Below, in pieces: positions 36,301 through 45,713 of a stretch of 64,000 nucleotides of DNA; the stretch's first letter is position 1; the number at the start of each line of letters is the position of its first letter. Both the position numbers and the translations under genes were made by a program. Under the pieces are notes generated by a model. The model saw nothing but the letters and a program-made list of their open reading frames with translations. It was not told the DNA's origin and did not search any database. This stretch comes from Companilactobacillus allii (GTDB lineage Bacteria > Bacillota > Bacilli > Lactobacillales > Lactobacillaceae), in assembly GCF_001971585.1 (NCBI RefSeq), contig NZ_CP019323.1:248001-312000 (forward strand), written 5' to 3'.

Positions 36301-39300
36301 GTTTATCTGCTGTATAGCCTGGTTTCAACGGTACATCTACTGATATTTCCTGTCCTGTAGTTCCTGTTACTTCCTCTGATGTAGCTTTACTTCCATCACT
36401 TGTCGGTATATCTACTGTACTTGTTACTGAATTGACAGTGTACGTTACTTCTTCTTTTGTTGTGATCGTGCCATCTGGATTTACTGTTGCGTCCACCGTT
36501 GGCTGACTTGCTGTATAGCCTGGTTTCAACGGTACATCAACCGTTAATATCTGTCCTGTAGTTCCTGTTACTTCTTTTGATATAGCTTTACTTCCATCAC
36601 TTGTTGTTATCTCTACAGTACCTGTTACAGAATTGGCTGTATATGTTACTACATCTGTAGTTGTAATCGTTCCATCTACAGTTACTGTTGCCTGTACTGT
36701 TTTTTTATCTGCTGTATAACCTGGCTTTAATGGTACATCTACCGGTATTTCCTGTCCTGTAGTTCCTGTTACTTCCTCTGACGTTACAGTCTTTCCATCA
36801 CTTGTTGGTATACTTACAGTACCTGTTACTGACACAATAAGTGTATATGTCACTACATCATCAGTTGTAATCGTTCCATCAGAATTAACTGTTGCAGTTA
36901 CTGTTTTTTTATCCGCTATATAACCAGTTTTCACTGGTACATTTACCGCTAATGAACTTCCTACTTCTCCAGTAACGGGATCTGATGTCACAGTCCCGCC
37001 ATCAGCAGTCGGGATAGTTACGGTACCTGTTACCTTACCTGTTACTATGATTTTTTTACTGTAAGTTGCATTTAATCCTTCACTGCCGCTTCCATTGTAT
37101 TGGGCCATCCATTCATCATTAGTTAACACATCGTCTGGATTAGCATCATTAACCCAAACTACACTATATGATGTATCAGTCGATGGATCGGTTGGATCAG
37201 CTGGTGAAACAACTGATAAACCAGTATTTTTCAAGTTAATCTTTGGTCCCAAAACCAAATCCAATGAGTTGGCCAAATACTTCTTCACATTTTCTGCATA
37301 AACTGAGGCGTCCAACATATCTGGATCTCCAACAAAGTTAAGCATATTTTCACTCAAATTATCTCGAATACCTGTCATATCAAAACTAGATATATTCAAG
37401 TACGTTAATCCACTAGCTCCACTAAACGTGGCATACATGTCATAAACATTACTAGTATCCCACTTCAACAAATCTAAACTCTTCAGCGAACTAGCATCTT
37501 GGAACATACTATCCATACTTGTAAGATTACTAGTGACCCAGTTAGATATATTCAATTCTGTTAATCCACTAGCTCCATAAAACATCGTATCCATGACTGT
37601 GACTTGACTAGTATCAAAGTTCGATAAATCTAAGCTAGTCAATGCACTATCATCACTAAACATGCTTGTCATATCTTCCACTTCAGAAGTAACAAATTTT
37701 GATACATCCAAACTTGTCAACGCACTAAGGCCATCAAACATGCTATTCATAGTCGTAACCTTGCTGGTATCAAAGCTTGATATAATCAAAGATGTCAATG
37801 CTGACGAATCACCATCATAAAACATGGATGACATATCAGTAACATTACTAGTGTTAAAACTCGATAAGTCTAAATTCTTTAATGAATTGGTATTAGAAAA
37901 CATTAGCTCCATACTAGTAACTTTACTAGTATCAAAATTCGATAAATCTAAGCTAGTCAACGCGCTGGCTCCATTAAACATATTTGACATACCTGTAACG
38001 TTACTAGTATCAAAGCTCGATATATTCAATTTTGTTAAAGCCTCATCTGAAGCAAACATATTTATCATACTTGTAACGTTACTAGTGTCAAAGTTCGATA
38101 AATCTAAACTAGTCAATGCACTATCGCCATAAAACATACCTGACATACTTGTAACGTTACTAGTGTTAAACTTTGATATATTCAAGTTAGTCAATGCACT
38201 ATCACCATAAAACATACTTGACATGTCTGTAACTTTGCTAGTGTCAAAGCCTGATAAATCTAAACTAGTTAATGTCAAATCGTTACCAAACATATCCGAC
38301 ATATCTGTAACGTTACTAGTATTAAACTTTGATAAATCCAAACTAGTGAACGTCCTATTGCCTCTAAACATTTTCGACATATTCGTAACGTTACTAGTAT
38401 CAAAATTTGATAAATCTAAGCTATCCAATGCCTTATCGCCATAAAACATATTCGACATATTTGTAACGTTACTAGTGTTAAACTTTGATAAATCTAAACT
38501 AGCCAATGCACTATCGCTATAGAACATCTTAGACATATCTGTAACATCACTAGTATCCAAGTTGGCGAGGCCGTCAATTGATGTTAATTGACCCATATTT
38601 GAAAAGTAATTTGTTACACTATCAAGCTTTATTGGTGCATCAATACTAATCTCTTTAATTCCACTTTTATAGCTACTCCAAGGTACACTTGTAGTTGTTA
38701 GAGGAACCTTTGATATATGCAAAACATAGTCTGATGTGAGATACCACGTGAAATTAGGATCATCTGCCGCAGAACTTGCTTTATTAGTAGTAAGATCATC
38801 CGTTAAGCTAGCCGTAGTATCTTTTGATGCATTATTAGTATCTGTATCAGTTGTGGTGTCTGTATTTGTTGCATTATCTGTACTATTAGTAGCATCTGTA
38901 TTGTTTGAACTAGATGTAGTATCACCGGTATCAGTGTTTGTATCTGGGGTGGTAGTTGTATTTGTTGCACTATTATTATCATCTGTATTATTTGAACTGG
39001 AGTCAGCATTACTTGTATCAGTATCAGTCAATACCGACGTAGACTCTGGATCAATACTCTGAGTTGCACTTGATGTAGTTTTATCATCACTTACTGAATA
39101 ATTGATAGACTCATTAGCTGTAATTGTTCCATCAGAGTTAACCGTGGCTTTAACAGTCGTTTTGTCAGCGTTATAACCATCTTTAGCTGGGACGTCAACG
39201 TCCACTACATCACCAGTCTTACCGGTAACATCTTTAACTACAACATCCCCTAAGTTAGAAGATATCGTTATATCAGAAGTTACCTGTGTATCATTTGCGG

Positions 39301-39511
39301 TAGCACCCGAAGAATCTGATACTTGGACTTGTTGTGTGTCCGTATTAACTGTGTCAGCATTTACAATCTGCTGACCAAACATTCCTGAAGAGAAGATAAT
39401 TAACCCTCCAGCAAATGACAAGGTTGATGTTACTATCCATAACTTACCGGATTTAACCAATCTCTTTTTTACAACACTATTTGGATCCTTTTTAAGTTGT
39501 TGAAATCTCAT
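33377..39511 (-). CDS. 2044-aa repetitive surface adhesin (BspA repeats, beta repeats, SLAP-like end)
   Basis: The signal region KRLVKSGKLWIVTSTLSFAG is a KxYKxGKxW-like signal with Val in place of Tyr. One beta repeat (about 75-140) and a Thr/Asp/Asn-rich linker (about 145-245) follow. Fifteen BspA/DUF285 units of about 24 aa (about 310-700, e.g. FDTSNVTNMSKMF) come next. Then fifteen MucBP-like units of about 66 aa (about 830-1830) form three subfamilies. The C-terminus has two SLAP-like repeats (about 1850-1980) and no LPXTG motif, so wall attachment is probably non-covalent. A role in adhesion to host, plant or other cells is inferred from the domains. Neighbouring genes are unrelated. 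Confidence 0.88.
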   Translation of the reverse strand: MRFQQLKKDPNSVVKKRLVKSGKLWIVTSTLSFAGGLIIFSSGMFGQQIVNADTVNTDTQQVQVSDSSGATANDTQVTSDITISSNLGDVVVKDVTGKTGDVVDVDVPAKDGYNADKTTVKATVNSDGTITANESINYSVSDDKTTSSATQSIDPESTSVLTDTDTSNADSSSNNTDDNNSATNTTTTPDTNTDTGDTTSSSNNTDATNSTDNATNTDTTTDTDTNNASKDTTASLTDDLTTNKASSAADDPNFTWYLTSDYVLHISKVPLTTTSVPWSSYKSGIKEISIDAPIKLDSVTNYFSNMGQLTSIDGLANLDTSDVTDMSKMFYSDSALASLDLSKFNTSNVTNMSNMFYGDKALDSLDLSNFDTSNVTNMSKMFRGNRTFTSLDLSKFNTSNVTDMSDMFGNDLTLTSLDLSGFDTSKVTDMSSMFYGDSALTNLNISKFNTSNVTSMSGMFYGDSALTSLDLSNFDTSNVTSMINMFASDEALTKLNISSFDTSNVTGMSNMFNGASALTSLDLSNFDTSKVTSMELMFSNTNSLKNLDLSSFNTSNVTDMSSMFYDGDSSALTSLIISSFDTSKVTTMNSMFDGLSALTSLDVSKFVTSEVEDMTSMFSDDSALTSLDLSNFDTSQVTVMDTMFYGASGLTELNISNWVTSNLTSMDSMFQDASSLKSLDLLKWDTSNVYDMYATFSGASGLTYLNISSFDMTGIRDNLSENMLNFVGDPDMLDASVYAENVKKYLANSLDLVLGPKINLKNTGLSVVSPADPTDPSTDTSYSVVWVNDANPDDVLTNDEWMAQYNGSGSEGLNATYSKKIIVTGKVTGTVTIPTADGGTVTSDPVTGEVGSSLAVNVPVKTGYIADKKTVTATVNSDGTITTDDVVTYTLIVSVTGTVSIPTSDGKTVTSEEVTGTTGQEIPVDVPLKPGYTADKKTVQATVTVDGTITTTDVVTYTANSVTGTVEITTSDGSKAISKEVTGTTGQILTVDVPLKPGYTASQPTVDATVNPDGTITTKEEVTYTVNSVTSTVDIPTSDGSKATSEEVTGTTGQEISVDVPLKPGYTADKPTVTAIVNPDGTITTKEEVTYTVNSVTSTVDIPTSDGSKVTSKEVTGTTGQEIPVDVPLKPGYTADKPTVTAIVNPDGTITTTEKITYTANTVTNMTATVSTNYGDVTVDNLTGTVGKNVTITVPDKEGYTKNKDTITGTVNADGTITVAGQVTYTAKTITDMTATVPTNYGDVTVDNLTGTVGKNVIITVPDKTGYTKNKDTITGTVNADGTITVAGQVTYTAKTITDMTATVSTNYGDITVNDISGVVGKNVTIMVPDKPGYTKNKDTITGTVNADGTITVTGQVTYTAKTITDMTATVPTNYGDVTVDNLTGTVGKNVTITVPDKEGYTKNKDTITGTVNADGTITVTGQVTYTAKTITDITATVSTNYGDVTVNNISGVVGKNVTITVPDKPGYTKNKDTITGTVNADGTITVNGQVTYTAKTITAMTATVSTNYGDVTVNNISGVVGKNVTITVPDKQGYTKNKDTITGTVNADGTITVVGQVTYTAKTITDMTATVPTNYGDVTVSGLTGTVGKNVTIAVPDKPGYTKNKDTITGTVNADGTITVDGEVTYTGISQESAVTIPTNLGNIIVPNVTGKTGETVVVTVPLKKGYTADRTFVSATVNADGSITTAEKVTYTGNAQKSTVTIQSNMGNIVLPNITGITGETLTIDVPVKTGYTANKTTITATINDDGSITTADKVTYTGSAQKSTVTIQSNMGNIVLPNITGITGETLTIDVPVKTGYTADKTTITATINADGSITTKDVVTYTKTSNGDSGTTTDPDDTSKPDRTIVNSKQDIAIYYNEGTANLYTEDGEPILNRGLGQGTSWYSDEIMTLDGVKYFRVATNEWVKLDDAYVYVAHVANIETNSGSAKTIVDSRGNAIKNRALMANTSWFTDKYVYFNGVKYYRVATDEFVSEQDVFEYGSNQNTAVSESTNSINYSTTNTVVSRDSSKQTKSATSSDVANKTSRLDEKNTPAIVDKRDID
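34020..36990 (-). repeat. About 200-base tandem repeats coding for beta modules
   Basis: Fifteen in-frame units of about 198-201 bases lie end to end. The two at the gene's 3' side (34030-34440) are almost identical over a 198-base period. Units at 34780-36010 alternate between two subtypes (VDNLTGTVG and VNNISGVVG), which suggests two-unit duplications. Confidence 0.85.
37380..38560 (-). repeat. 72-base repeats coding for BspA-type units
   Basis: Fifteen units of about 72 bases code for the DUF285 motif with consensus TSNVTDMSxMFxGxSALTSL. Codon use differs from unit to unit, so they are older than the beta repeats. Confidence 0.85.
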
Positions 39512-39857
39512 ATCTAATCCCTCCCTGGATTATGCATGCGCCTCGAAAATACTGTTAATTCGAGACAAGTACAACATACTTTATACTCTTGATTCTGAGT
39601 TTTTATAAATAAATTTGATACATTGAAATAAAATATACATATTGTCTTACAACCTCATTTATAACATAAAATAGGGTGTCACAGTTGATTAAGATTCCTT
39701 TTTGGCACGATTCTTGAAATGTACCCAAATTTATACCAAAAAGTTTGACAAAACAAATTTTCAGTGTATACCAATGAACCAAAAAAATCGGCATTTACTT
39801 ACGTAAATACCGACCCTTTAGGTTTATAAATGAATACCAATCGTGTTCTGTTACACT
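39512..39857. other. 346-base region upstream of the adhesin
   Basis: It holds the adhesin leader with CTCGAA/TTCGAG arms (about 39543-39565), a stretch without signals, and a repeat B copy at 39785-39858. A 63-codon frame here (39603-39794, minus) has no ribosome binding site and is not credible. Confidence 0.4.
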
Positions 39858-39858
39858 C
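39785..39858 (-). repeat. Intergenic repeat B, copy 3 (terminator)
   Basis: CGGCATTTAC and GTAAATACCG form a stem followed by T residues on the minus strand, then GTGTTCTGTTACACTC (39843-39858) at the end of the glucosidase gene. The layout is repeat B in the opposite orientation to copy 1. Confidence 0.65.
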
Positions 39859-41249
39859 TAAAATCCATTGTTCTCACTTAACTTTGCATACCATTGTCCA
39901 GACTTCTTAATGGTCTTCTTTTGAGTATGAATATCATTTCTAATCAATCCATATCTATTGCGATAAGCGTTCTTCCATGACCAGCAATCAATACCGGTCC
40001 AAACGAAGTACCCATGGCAATTGGATCCTGCTTCAATTCCACGATGAAGCTCACTTAGATGATCTTTGATGAATTTGATTCGATAATCATCTTGAACCAC
40101 ACCTTTATCATCTAAGTATCTCTCCTCTTTTGAAACTCCCATTCCATTCTCTGACACGAACCATGGCAAATTGCCATAATTGTCACGAATGTTGATAGCA
40201 ATATCATATAGAGTCTTTGGATAGATCTCCCATCCCTTATCAACATTCATAACGCGACCTGGCATCTCATAATTATCAAAGTAGATATCAGGCATCCAAT
40301 CCTGCAAACTATCTGGTGATACGCTCGGTCTCATAACACGTTCTGGGTGATAGAAGTTGACTCCTAGTACATCGATCGTATTATCAGCAATTATCTTCAA
40401 TTCCTCTGGTGTGCTGTCGAACAAAACATTGGCATCACTCAAGATCTTAACTAGTTTCTTAGGGAAATATCCTTTCACAGCAGGATCTAGATACATATTG
40501 TCATCCCACAACGTAGCAAATTCTGCTGCCTTGACATCTTCTGGGTCATTAGTTGCAGGATAAGCGGGAGTGAGGTTTAGAATAGTTCCGATTTTACTAT
40601 CAGCATTATTCTCCTTACGCCACTTGTTAAACCTCTCTATGGCTTTGGCAGATGCCAAGTTGATATTATAAGCAACTTGAACGGCTGCTGGTCCGTCAAC
40701 TTTTAGTGGATAATGGAATTGATACAAGTATTCACCATCCAAAATCACCTTAGGCTCATTAAATGTGAACCAGTGTTCCACTTTACTACCGAATAATTCA
40801 AAGCACTTTTGTGCGTAATCAGCGAATAGATCAGTTACGTGTTTGGATTCCCAACCACCATACTTTTTGTACAATTCAATTGGTAAATCAAAGTGAAATA
40901 GATTGATATAAGGGGTTATTCCATTGTCTAATAGGCAATCAATGACGTTGTTATAAAACTTGACACCATCCTCATCAACTATGCCAAGGTCAACATCAGA
41001 CATCAATCTTGTCCATTGAATAGAGGTACGCAATGAACGAATACCAGTCTTAGCCATCAACTTAATATCTTGTTTATAATCATTGTAAAAATTAGACGCA
41101 GTGTCAGGTCCTACTCCATCGTAGAAATCTTTGGGACTTTTTTCATACCAATAATCGAACACATTTTGATTGGCCTTATGAAAGTTACCTTCAGATTGTG
41201 GCCCAGATGTTGCTGCACCCCAAGCGAAGTTCTTTGGAAATTCGAGCAT
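39858..41249 (-). CDS. 6-phospho-beta-glucosidase, GH1
   Basis: This 463-aa glycosidase opens PTS-phosphorylated beta-glucosides. The acid/base is Glu165 in FTFNEPK and the nucleophile Glu367 in FVSENGMG. FAWGAATSGPQSEG at the start is typical of the family. Its start overlaps the stop of the ROK gene (TAATG), so translation is coupled. It is the last gene of a six-gene PTS operon (IIB, IIC, IIA, esterase, ROK kinase, GH1). Confidence 0.92.
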   Translation of the reverse strand: MLEFPKNFAWGAATSGPQSEGNFHKANQNVFDYWYEKSPKDFYDGVGPDTASNFYNDYKQDIKLMAKTGIRSLRTSIQWTRLMSDVDLGIVDEDGVKFYNNVIDCLLDNGITPYINLFHFDLPIELYKKYGGWESKHVTDLFADYAQKCFELFGSKVEHWFTFNEPKVILDGEYLYQFHYPLKVDGPAAVQVAYNINLASAKAIERFNKWRKENNADSKIGTILNLTPAYPATNDPEDVKAAEFATLWDDNMYLDPAVKGYFPKKLVKILSDANVLFDSTPEELKIIADNTIDVLGVNFYHPERVMRPSVSPDSLQDWMPDIYFDNYEMPGRVMNVDKGWEIYPKTLYDIAINIRDNYGNLPWFVSENGMGVSKEERYLDDKGVVQDDYRIKFIKDHLSELHRGIEAGSNCHGYFVWTGIDCWSWKNAYRNRYGLIRNDIHTQKKTIKKSGQWYAKLSENNGF

Positions 41250-42139
41250 TAATTTACCTCCTTATCAGGATAAGTTTGAAGAAAGTCGACCACTGCCCCA
41301 CGTAAGTTGGCTTCATCGGTATAATGACAAGCTACCACCTTTGGCTTAATAGATGCAATTTCTACAATATCTCTGATTTTTTCAATTTCTTTATCCACTG
41401 ATGGAAGCAAATCAGGATTATTTGAAACAGCTCCACCAAGTACTACTAACTCTGGATCAAAACTATATTGTAAATTATAAATTCCTTTAGCTAACGAATA
41501 ATACATTGTTTGGACTTCTTGTTGGGCACGTTTGTCTCCATTATTAGCGAGATCAAAGACTTCTTTGCCGGAATAATTAGAGATTGGATCTGATGCAGCG
41601 TTATATCTATTGGCAACGTTAACCGGTGTGCCTAGGTTACTGAGCGTGTTCTCATTATCAGATAACATGAAGCCAAATTCTCCACCGAACAAGTGGGCAC
41701 CATGCCAGATCTTGTGATTAATGATCACTGAACCACCGACACCCGTTCCAATAATCAAGAAGATCAAGCTATCAACATCTTTACCGGCACCAGAATCAAG
41801 TTCTGCGAGTGCTGCACAATTAGCGTCATTTTCAATGCTTACTGGAAGGCCAAACTTTTCTTCAAGTGCTTGTTGAATCTTGAAGTTATGAATGTAAGGA
41901 AGAGCTGAAGCTCCTTCTATCACACCGGACTTTTTGTTAACGGCACCTGGTGAACTGATTCCTACACCAACGATCGATGCAGTTTGTTTCATCTGATTAA
42001 CTTTGTCGACTAGTTCGTTGTAGAACTCTCCTAGTGTTGAAGGAGTTGGTATCGACTTTAATTTTTTCAACTTATTATCTTGCCACATGGCGAATTTTAT
42101 AGATGTTCCACCAATATCGATCAAACCCAAATTTTTCAT
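41249..42139 (-). CDS. ROK-family sugar kinase
   Basis: This 296-aa kinase has the phosphate-binding start LIDIGGTSIKFAMW, the catalytic ENDANCAALAE and GTGVGGSVI motifs. The zinc motif CxCGxxGC of many ROK proteins is missing; the segment reads ENTLSNLGTPVNVANRY instead. It probably phosphorylates free glucose, or a related sugar released by the glucosidase. Both ends overlap neighbouring genes as TAATG, a sign of tight translational coupling. There is no helix-turn-helix, so it is not a regulator. Confidence 0.88.
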   Translation of the reverse strand: MKNLGLIDIGGTSIKFAMWQDNKLKKLKSIPTPSTLGEFYNELVDKVNQMKQTASIVGVGISSPGAVNKKSGVIEGASALPYIHNFKIQQALEEKFGLPVSIENDANCAALAELDSGAGKDVDSLIFLIIGTGVGGSVIINHKIWHGAHLFGGEFGFMLSDNENTLSNLGTPVNVANRYNAASDPISNYSGKEVFDLANNGDKRAQQEVQTMYYSLAKGIYNLQYSFDPELVVLGGAVSNNPDLLPSVDKEIEKIRDIVEIASIKPKVVACHYTDEANLRGAVVDFLQTYPDKEVN

Positions 42140-43632
42140 TAATTACGACCCACTTTCATCTCAAACGGCGCCAATGGTGCTCCGTATTCATTAAATATCG
42201 TACATTGAGGGTGATTTTTATACTCATATCTAATCTCTATCGCCTGTTTTGCATTAGGGATCATTATTGTATCGCCTAGTACATAGACCTCTTGCTTGAT
42301 CCATTGTTGGTTATTTCTGATCAGCATGTAAGCGTTACCCTTTATACTTAATGTTACGGCATTTTTGGCAAATAGCAATAACCCTTCACTTACAACTTCT
42401 TGTTTGTAAATTGTCGGTGTATCACTATACTGAATTCCTGAAATAATATCTCCGAGACGAGTTCCTGCAACTCGCTTTGATTCTGGGTGAATATTATGTT
42501 TATCACCAGTATCTGCTATAGAAACTAGATGAACATCACCAATTCTTTGGACTACGCTTAATTGACTCTGTCTAATCTTGGCCCAAGAATCCTTTGGTTC
42601 ATCAAAGTAACCTGGCAACTGGACTACATAAAATGGCAATGAATTATCCTTGAATAACTTCCTCCAACTAATAATTAAACCGTACAACAACTTCTCATAT
42701 ACTTCTGGATTGGGTGCATCATTTTCACCTTGGTACCAAACAACTTTGTTGAATGAATAATTCTTAATTTTTTCAATCATTGTATGATATAGCCCATTTG
42801 GTCTCAGAAATGACGTATTCGTCATTGGAGGTGGCCATGGTGTATGTCCCACTTTATCCTTGGCATCACTCAAAGAAACTTCTGGATACTTTTTGGTGAA
42901 CGCGTCTAGCTTAGTATTGTGATCATCGACTTTGGCATAATATGCACTAAGTTCTTCTTTAAAGTCATCCTCAGTCTTTTTATCGACTGCCTTATGAAAT
43001 GGCTCTATAAAGGTAGAAACTAATAATGCATCATTTTGTAAGACTTCTTCTGGCACCCAAGATGATGCCGAAGTCCCACCTTTGTAACAGTCAATAATTC
43101 CAACTACTTGATTCGGGTGTATCTGCTTAATACGTTTTAGCATCCAATATCCAACGGCCGATAGACTACCGACTGTTGTATCTTTTACCATCTTCCAAGA
43201 AGGGGTGAGTAAATCATCTGGTAAAGTCTGTTTCTCATCTTGATACTCAAGCTTTGGGATATTTATATAGTAGGAATCTTTAAAGTCTATATCATTTACC
43301 TGTTCTTGGTACTCACAGTCATTCTTGAACTCATACTCGATATTTGATTGACCAGTCAAAAGGATAACTTGTCCGGTTTGGACATTTTTGACGGTTAATT
43401 GGTCATCTAGACTTTTAACTTTCAAAGTTGTTTTAACATTTGTGTCTATTGGTGCGACTGACACTACCCAATTGCCACTATCATCTGAAGTTGTACGCAA
43501 TACTTGATCATCTATCTCGATATAAACATCAGTATTACTAACCGCAAGACCGCTTATCTTAAAGGGTTTGTTTGCAGGTATAATCATGTTTTCTGAATAT
43601 ATGGGATCAAGTCTTAATTCATCACTTGCCAT
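42139..43632 (-). CDS. Sialate-O-acetylesterase-like carbohydrate esterase
   Basis: This 497-aa protein matches the SASA/SGNH carbohydrate esterase group. The nucleophile Ser is in LLTGQSNIEYEF, a conserved Glu in VWYQGENDAP, and the catalytic Asp/His region is KHNIHPESKRVAG. It has no signal peptide, so it should act on sugars already imported. Position between PTS IIA and the ROK kinase implies that the transported glucoside carries O-acetyl groups that must be removed before GH1 can work. Sialic acid genes are absent, so sialate is unlikely. Confidence 0.82.
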   Translation of the reverse strand: MASDELRLDPIYSENMIIPANKPFKISGLAVSNTDVYIEIDDQVLRTTSDDSGNWVVSVAPIDTNVKTTLKVKSLDDQLTVKNVQTGQVILLTGQSNIEYEFKNDCEYQEQVNDIDFKDSYYINIPKLEYQDEKQTLPDDLLTPSWKMVKDTTVGSLSAVGYWMLKRIKQIHPNQVVGIIDCYKGGTSASSWVPEEVLQNDALLVSTFIEPFHKAVDKKTEDDFKEELSAYYAKVDDHNTKLDAFTKKYPEVSLSDAKDKVGHTPWPPPMTNTSFLRPNGLYHTMIEKIKNYSFNKVVWYQGENDAPNPEVYEKLLYGLIISWRKLFKDNSLPFYVVQLPGYFDEPKDSWAKIRQSQLSVVQRIGDVHLVSIADTGDKHNIHPESKRVAGTRLGDIISGIQYSDTPTIYKQEVVSEGLLLFAKNAVTLSIKGNAYMLIRNNQQWIKQEVYVLGDTIMIPNAKQAIEIRYEYKNHPQCTIFNEYGAPLAPFEMKVGRN

Positions 43633-43636
43633 AGAA

Positions 43637-43966
43637 TCATTCCTTATTCTTAAGAGAGTTTATTTCTTCATGTAGATTAATAACTTTTTCAGCAACAGTC
43701 ATCATAATATCGGCTGAAATGAAATGATCTTGTGAGTGAATCAGCATAATTGATTTTTCAACCTTTTCACCATTCATCTCATCTGTCATCCATTTAGTTT
43801 GGATATTGTGTGCCTCATGCAGTGTTTTATGTGCTTCTTTTAATTCTTCTCTAGCTTTTTTTATATCGCCAGTTTCAGCTGTACTCATTGCTGTAATACA
43901 TTGTGACTTAGCAGTTCCTGCAACTGAGATCAACTCCATGGCTCTTTTTAATTGTTTCTCATCCAA
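43637..43966 (-). CDS. PTS IIA, lactose/cellobiose type
   Basis: This 109-aa phosphocarrier forms helical trimers in the family. The phospho-histidine is His77 in LIHSQDHFISAD, passing phosphate from HPr to IIB. It follows IIC after 12 bases. Length and motif are standard. It could also serve the orphan EIIC at 31108. Confidence 0.93.
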   Translation of the reverse strand: MDEKQLKRAMELISVAGTAKSQCITAMSTAETGDIKKAREELKEAHKTLHEAHNIQTKWMTDEMNGEKVEKSIMLIHSQDHFISADIMMTVAEKVINLHEEINSLKNKE

Positions 43967-43978
43967 GATATATTCCTC

Positions 43979-45382
43979 CTATGCACCAAGTGCTTCTGTA
44001 GCAGCATTTTCCATTTCTTTATCAGGATTATCAGGATTCAATTTGTTATCCATTCTAATAAATGGAACGTAGATTGCAGTTGTAATAAGAACGATTACTG
44101 CTTGTACGATCAATCCGTTGATAGAACCTGTGTACAATAGCCCTGAAAGTAATGTTGGTACCGTCCAAGGAACGTTATTAACGATAGGTCCGATGAATCC
44201 GATTCTTGTGAAGAATAATCCGATATAAAATGCCAATGGTTGTGCAACTAACCATGGAATAAAGTACAAAGGATTCAAGATAATTGGTAGACCAAATGTA
44301 ACTGGTTCTGAAATATTAAAGATAGCAGGCATTAAGGCAATTTTTGAAACCTTTTTGGCAGCTAATCTCTTTGAAAAAAGCATTAAAGCTAAGACTGGTG
44401 ATACTGAACATGATCCAGCAGCAACAGTTGAAAAGTTCATAAATAATGTTGAATAAACGTGTTGTGCTTGGCCTAGCATATTCTGTGTATCATTGATATT
44501 CCATGTTAAACCAAAGATTGGACCCCAAATTGATGTTGGGTGAATACCGAACCATTGAAGTAAACTCCATGTGATCTGTGATACAAAGGCGAACAATCCT
44601 GTACCAGAAATAGCAAGTGCTGGCTTTTGGAGTGCTGTTAGTAATAATTCTGGCATTGTTTCGCCAGTGAATGTTGTACTGATACCTGTAAGGATAATGA
44701 AGACACCCATTGTGATAACACCAGGAATCAATGATTCAAAACTACGAGCAACTGCAGGTGGAACTGAATCTGGCATCTTAATAGTAAAGTTCTTAGCAAG
44801 TACCTTATTGTAGATCCAGACTGCAAATCCAGAGATAAGTAAGGCGGCGAAGACACCTTTTGTACCAAAGAATGTAGTATCCATATAGTTCAAAACATCG
44901 ATAGGCTTCTTAGCACCATCTGGTGTGTATTGGAATTTCCAAGGCATACAGATGAAGAATGCACCTAAGGCATAAAGAACTGAAGTCATATGTTCCTTAC
45001 TCTTTGGGAAATACTTACGTGAAAATGTATGTGAAAAAATAACTACAAGTAAAATAGCGAAAGTATTCAGAGAACCATTTGAAACTAATCCAATCAAGTT
45101 CCCAGTCGTTGTTAAACCATTAAATAATCCTGACTTACCCCAAGCAGCCCAAGAACCACTGATGAGTCGTCCAAGTCCCAATCCTTGTTTACCAAAGATA
45201 AGACCATTAGTAGGATCAACGAAAACATTTTGAATCATGATAGCAAATCCGGCAATCATTGATGTAGCAGCAACAATGATGAACGAATCACGTAGTGTCA
45301 AGAGCAATTTGTTCGCAGCGATTTTACCGGCAGTCTTGGTAAATTCAGCTTGGAACTTTTGGTAACCTTTCCCTTTAGCCAT
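43979..45382 (-). CDS. PTS IIC, cellobiose type
   Basis: This 467-aa permease has about ten hydrophobic segments and the family motifs NFTIKMPDSVPPAVARSF, WFGIHPTSIWGP and ISEPVTFGLPIILNP. It transports and phosphorylates a beta-glucoside with the IIA and IIB encoded on each side. Its start lies two bases after the IIB stop. A long extra loop (residues about 60-110) with GLGRLISGSWAAWG is less common in the family. Confidence 0.92.
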   Translation of the reverse strand: MAKGKGYQKFQAEFTKTAGKIAANKLLLTLRDSFIIVAATSMIAGFAIMIQNVFVDPTNGLIFGKQGLGLGRLISGSWAAWGKSGLFNGLTTTGNLIGLVSNGSLNTFAILLVVIFSHTFSRKYFPKSKEHMTSVLYALGAFFICMPWKFQYTPDGAKKPIDVLNYMDTTFFGTKGVFAALLISGFAVWIYNKVLAKNFTIKMPDSVPPAVARSFESLIPGVITMGVFIILTGISTTFTGETMPELLLTALQKPALAISGTGLFAFVSQITWSLLQWFGIHPTSIWGPIFGLTWNINDTQNMLGQAQHVYSTLFMNFSTVAAGSCSVSPVLALMLFSKRLAAKKVSKIALMPAIFNISEPVTFGLPIILNPLYFIPWLVAQPLAFYIGLFFTRIGFIGPIVNNVPWTVPTLLSGLLYTGSINGLIVQAVIVLITTAIYVPFIRMDNKLNPDNPDKEMENAATEALGA

Positions 45383-45383
45383 A

Positions 45384-45692
45384 TTAATCTATTCCCTTCT
45401 CTTTCAATACGTCTACTAATACTTGACCATCCATACTACCGAACTGTTGCATAGTTAATAGGATAACTTTTGTATTTGGATGGCCTTCTTTAGTCTGATC
45501 AAATGCCCAACCAATTTGTGGTGCTAGTAAGATAACATCTACATCGTCCCCAACTTCATCGACCATACCAAAGTCATAGGCATCGACTTTTACATCCTTC
45601 TTCTCAGCATCGTAAACCTTTTGCATTTTTGCCCCGATTAGACTAGTGGAAAATCCACCGCTACAGAAAATAGCAATTTTCAATTGTTTCAT
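45384..45692 (-). CDS. PTS IIB, cellobiose type
   Basis: This 102-aa subunit starts at ATG 45692 behind GAAGGGGGTTTCAATT; a longer reading to 45746 crosses the promoter. The phospho-cysteine is Cys10 in IAIFCSGGFSTSL. It is the first gene of the operon, under a promoter, a perfect cre and a GntR-type palindrome. Confidence 0.93.
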   Translation of the reverse strand: MKQLKIAIFCSGGFSTSLIGAKMQKVYDAEKKDVKVDAYDFGMVDEVGDDVDVILLAPQIGWAFDQTKEGHPNTKVILLTMQQFGSMDGQVLVDVLKEKGID

Positions 45693-45713
45693 AATTGAAA
45701 CCCCCTTCGTTTT

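Noticed and set aside
34020-38560. Regular repeats that could suggest a CRISPR array
   Set aside because: The periods (about 72 and 198-201 bases) are in frame within one large ORF, with no unique spacers and no cas genes.
37095-39062. Long plus-strand frames opposite the adhesin gene
   Set aside because: They mirror the repeat codons of the minus-strand gene and have no start signals.
39603-39794. 63-codon minus-strand frame upstream of the adhesin
   Set aside because: It has no start signal and overlaps a repeat B terminator.
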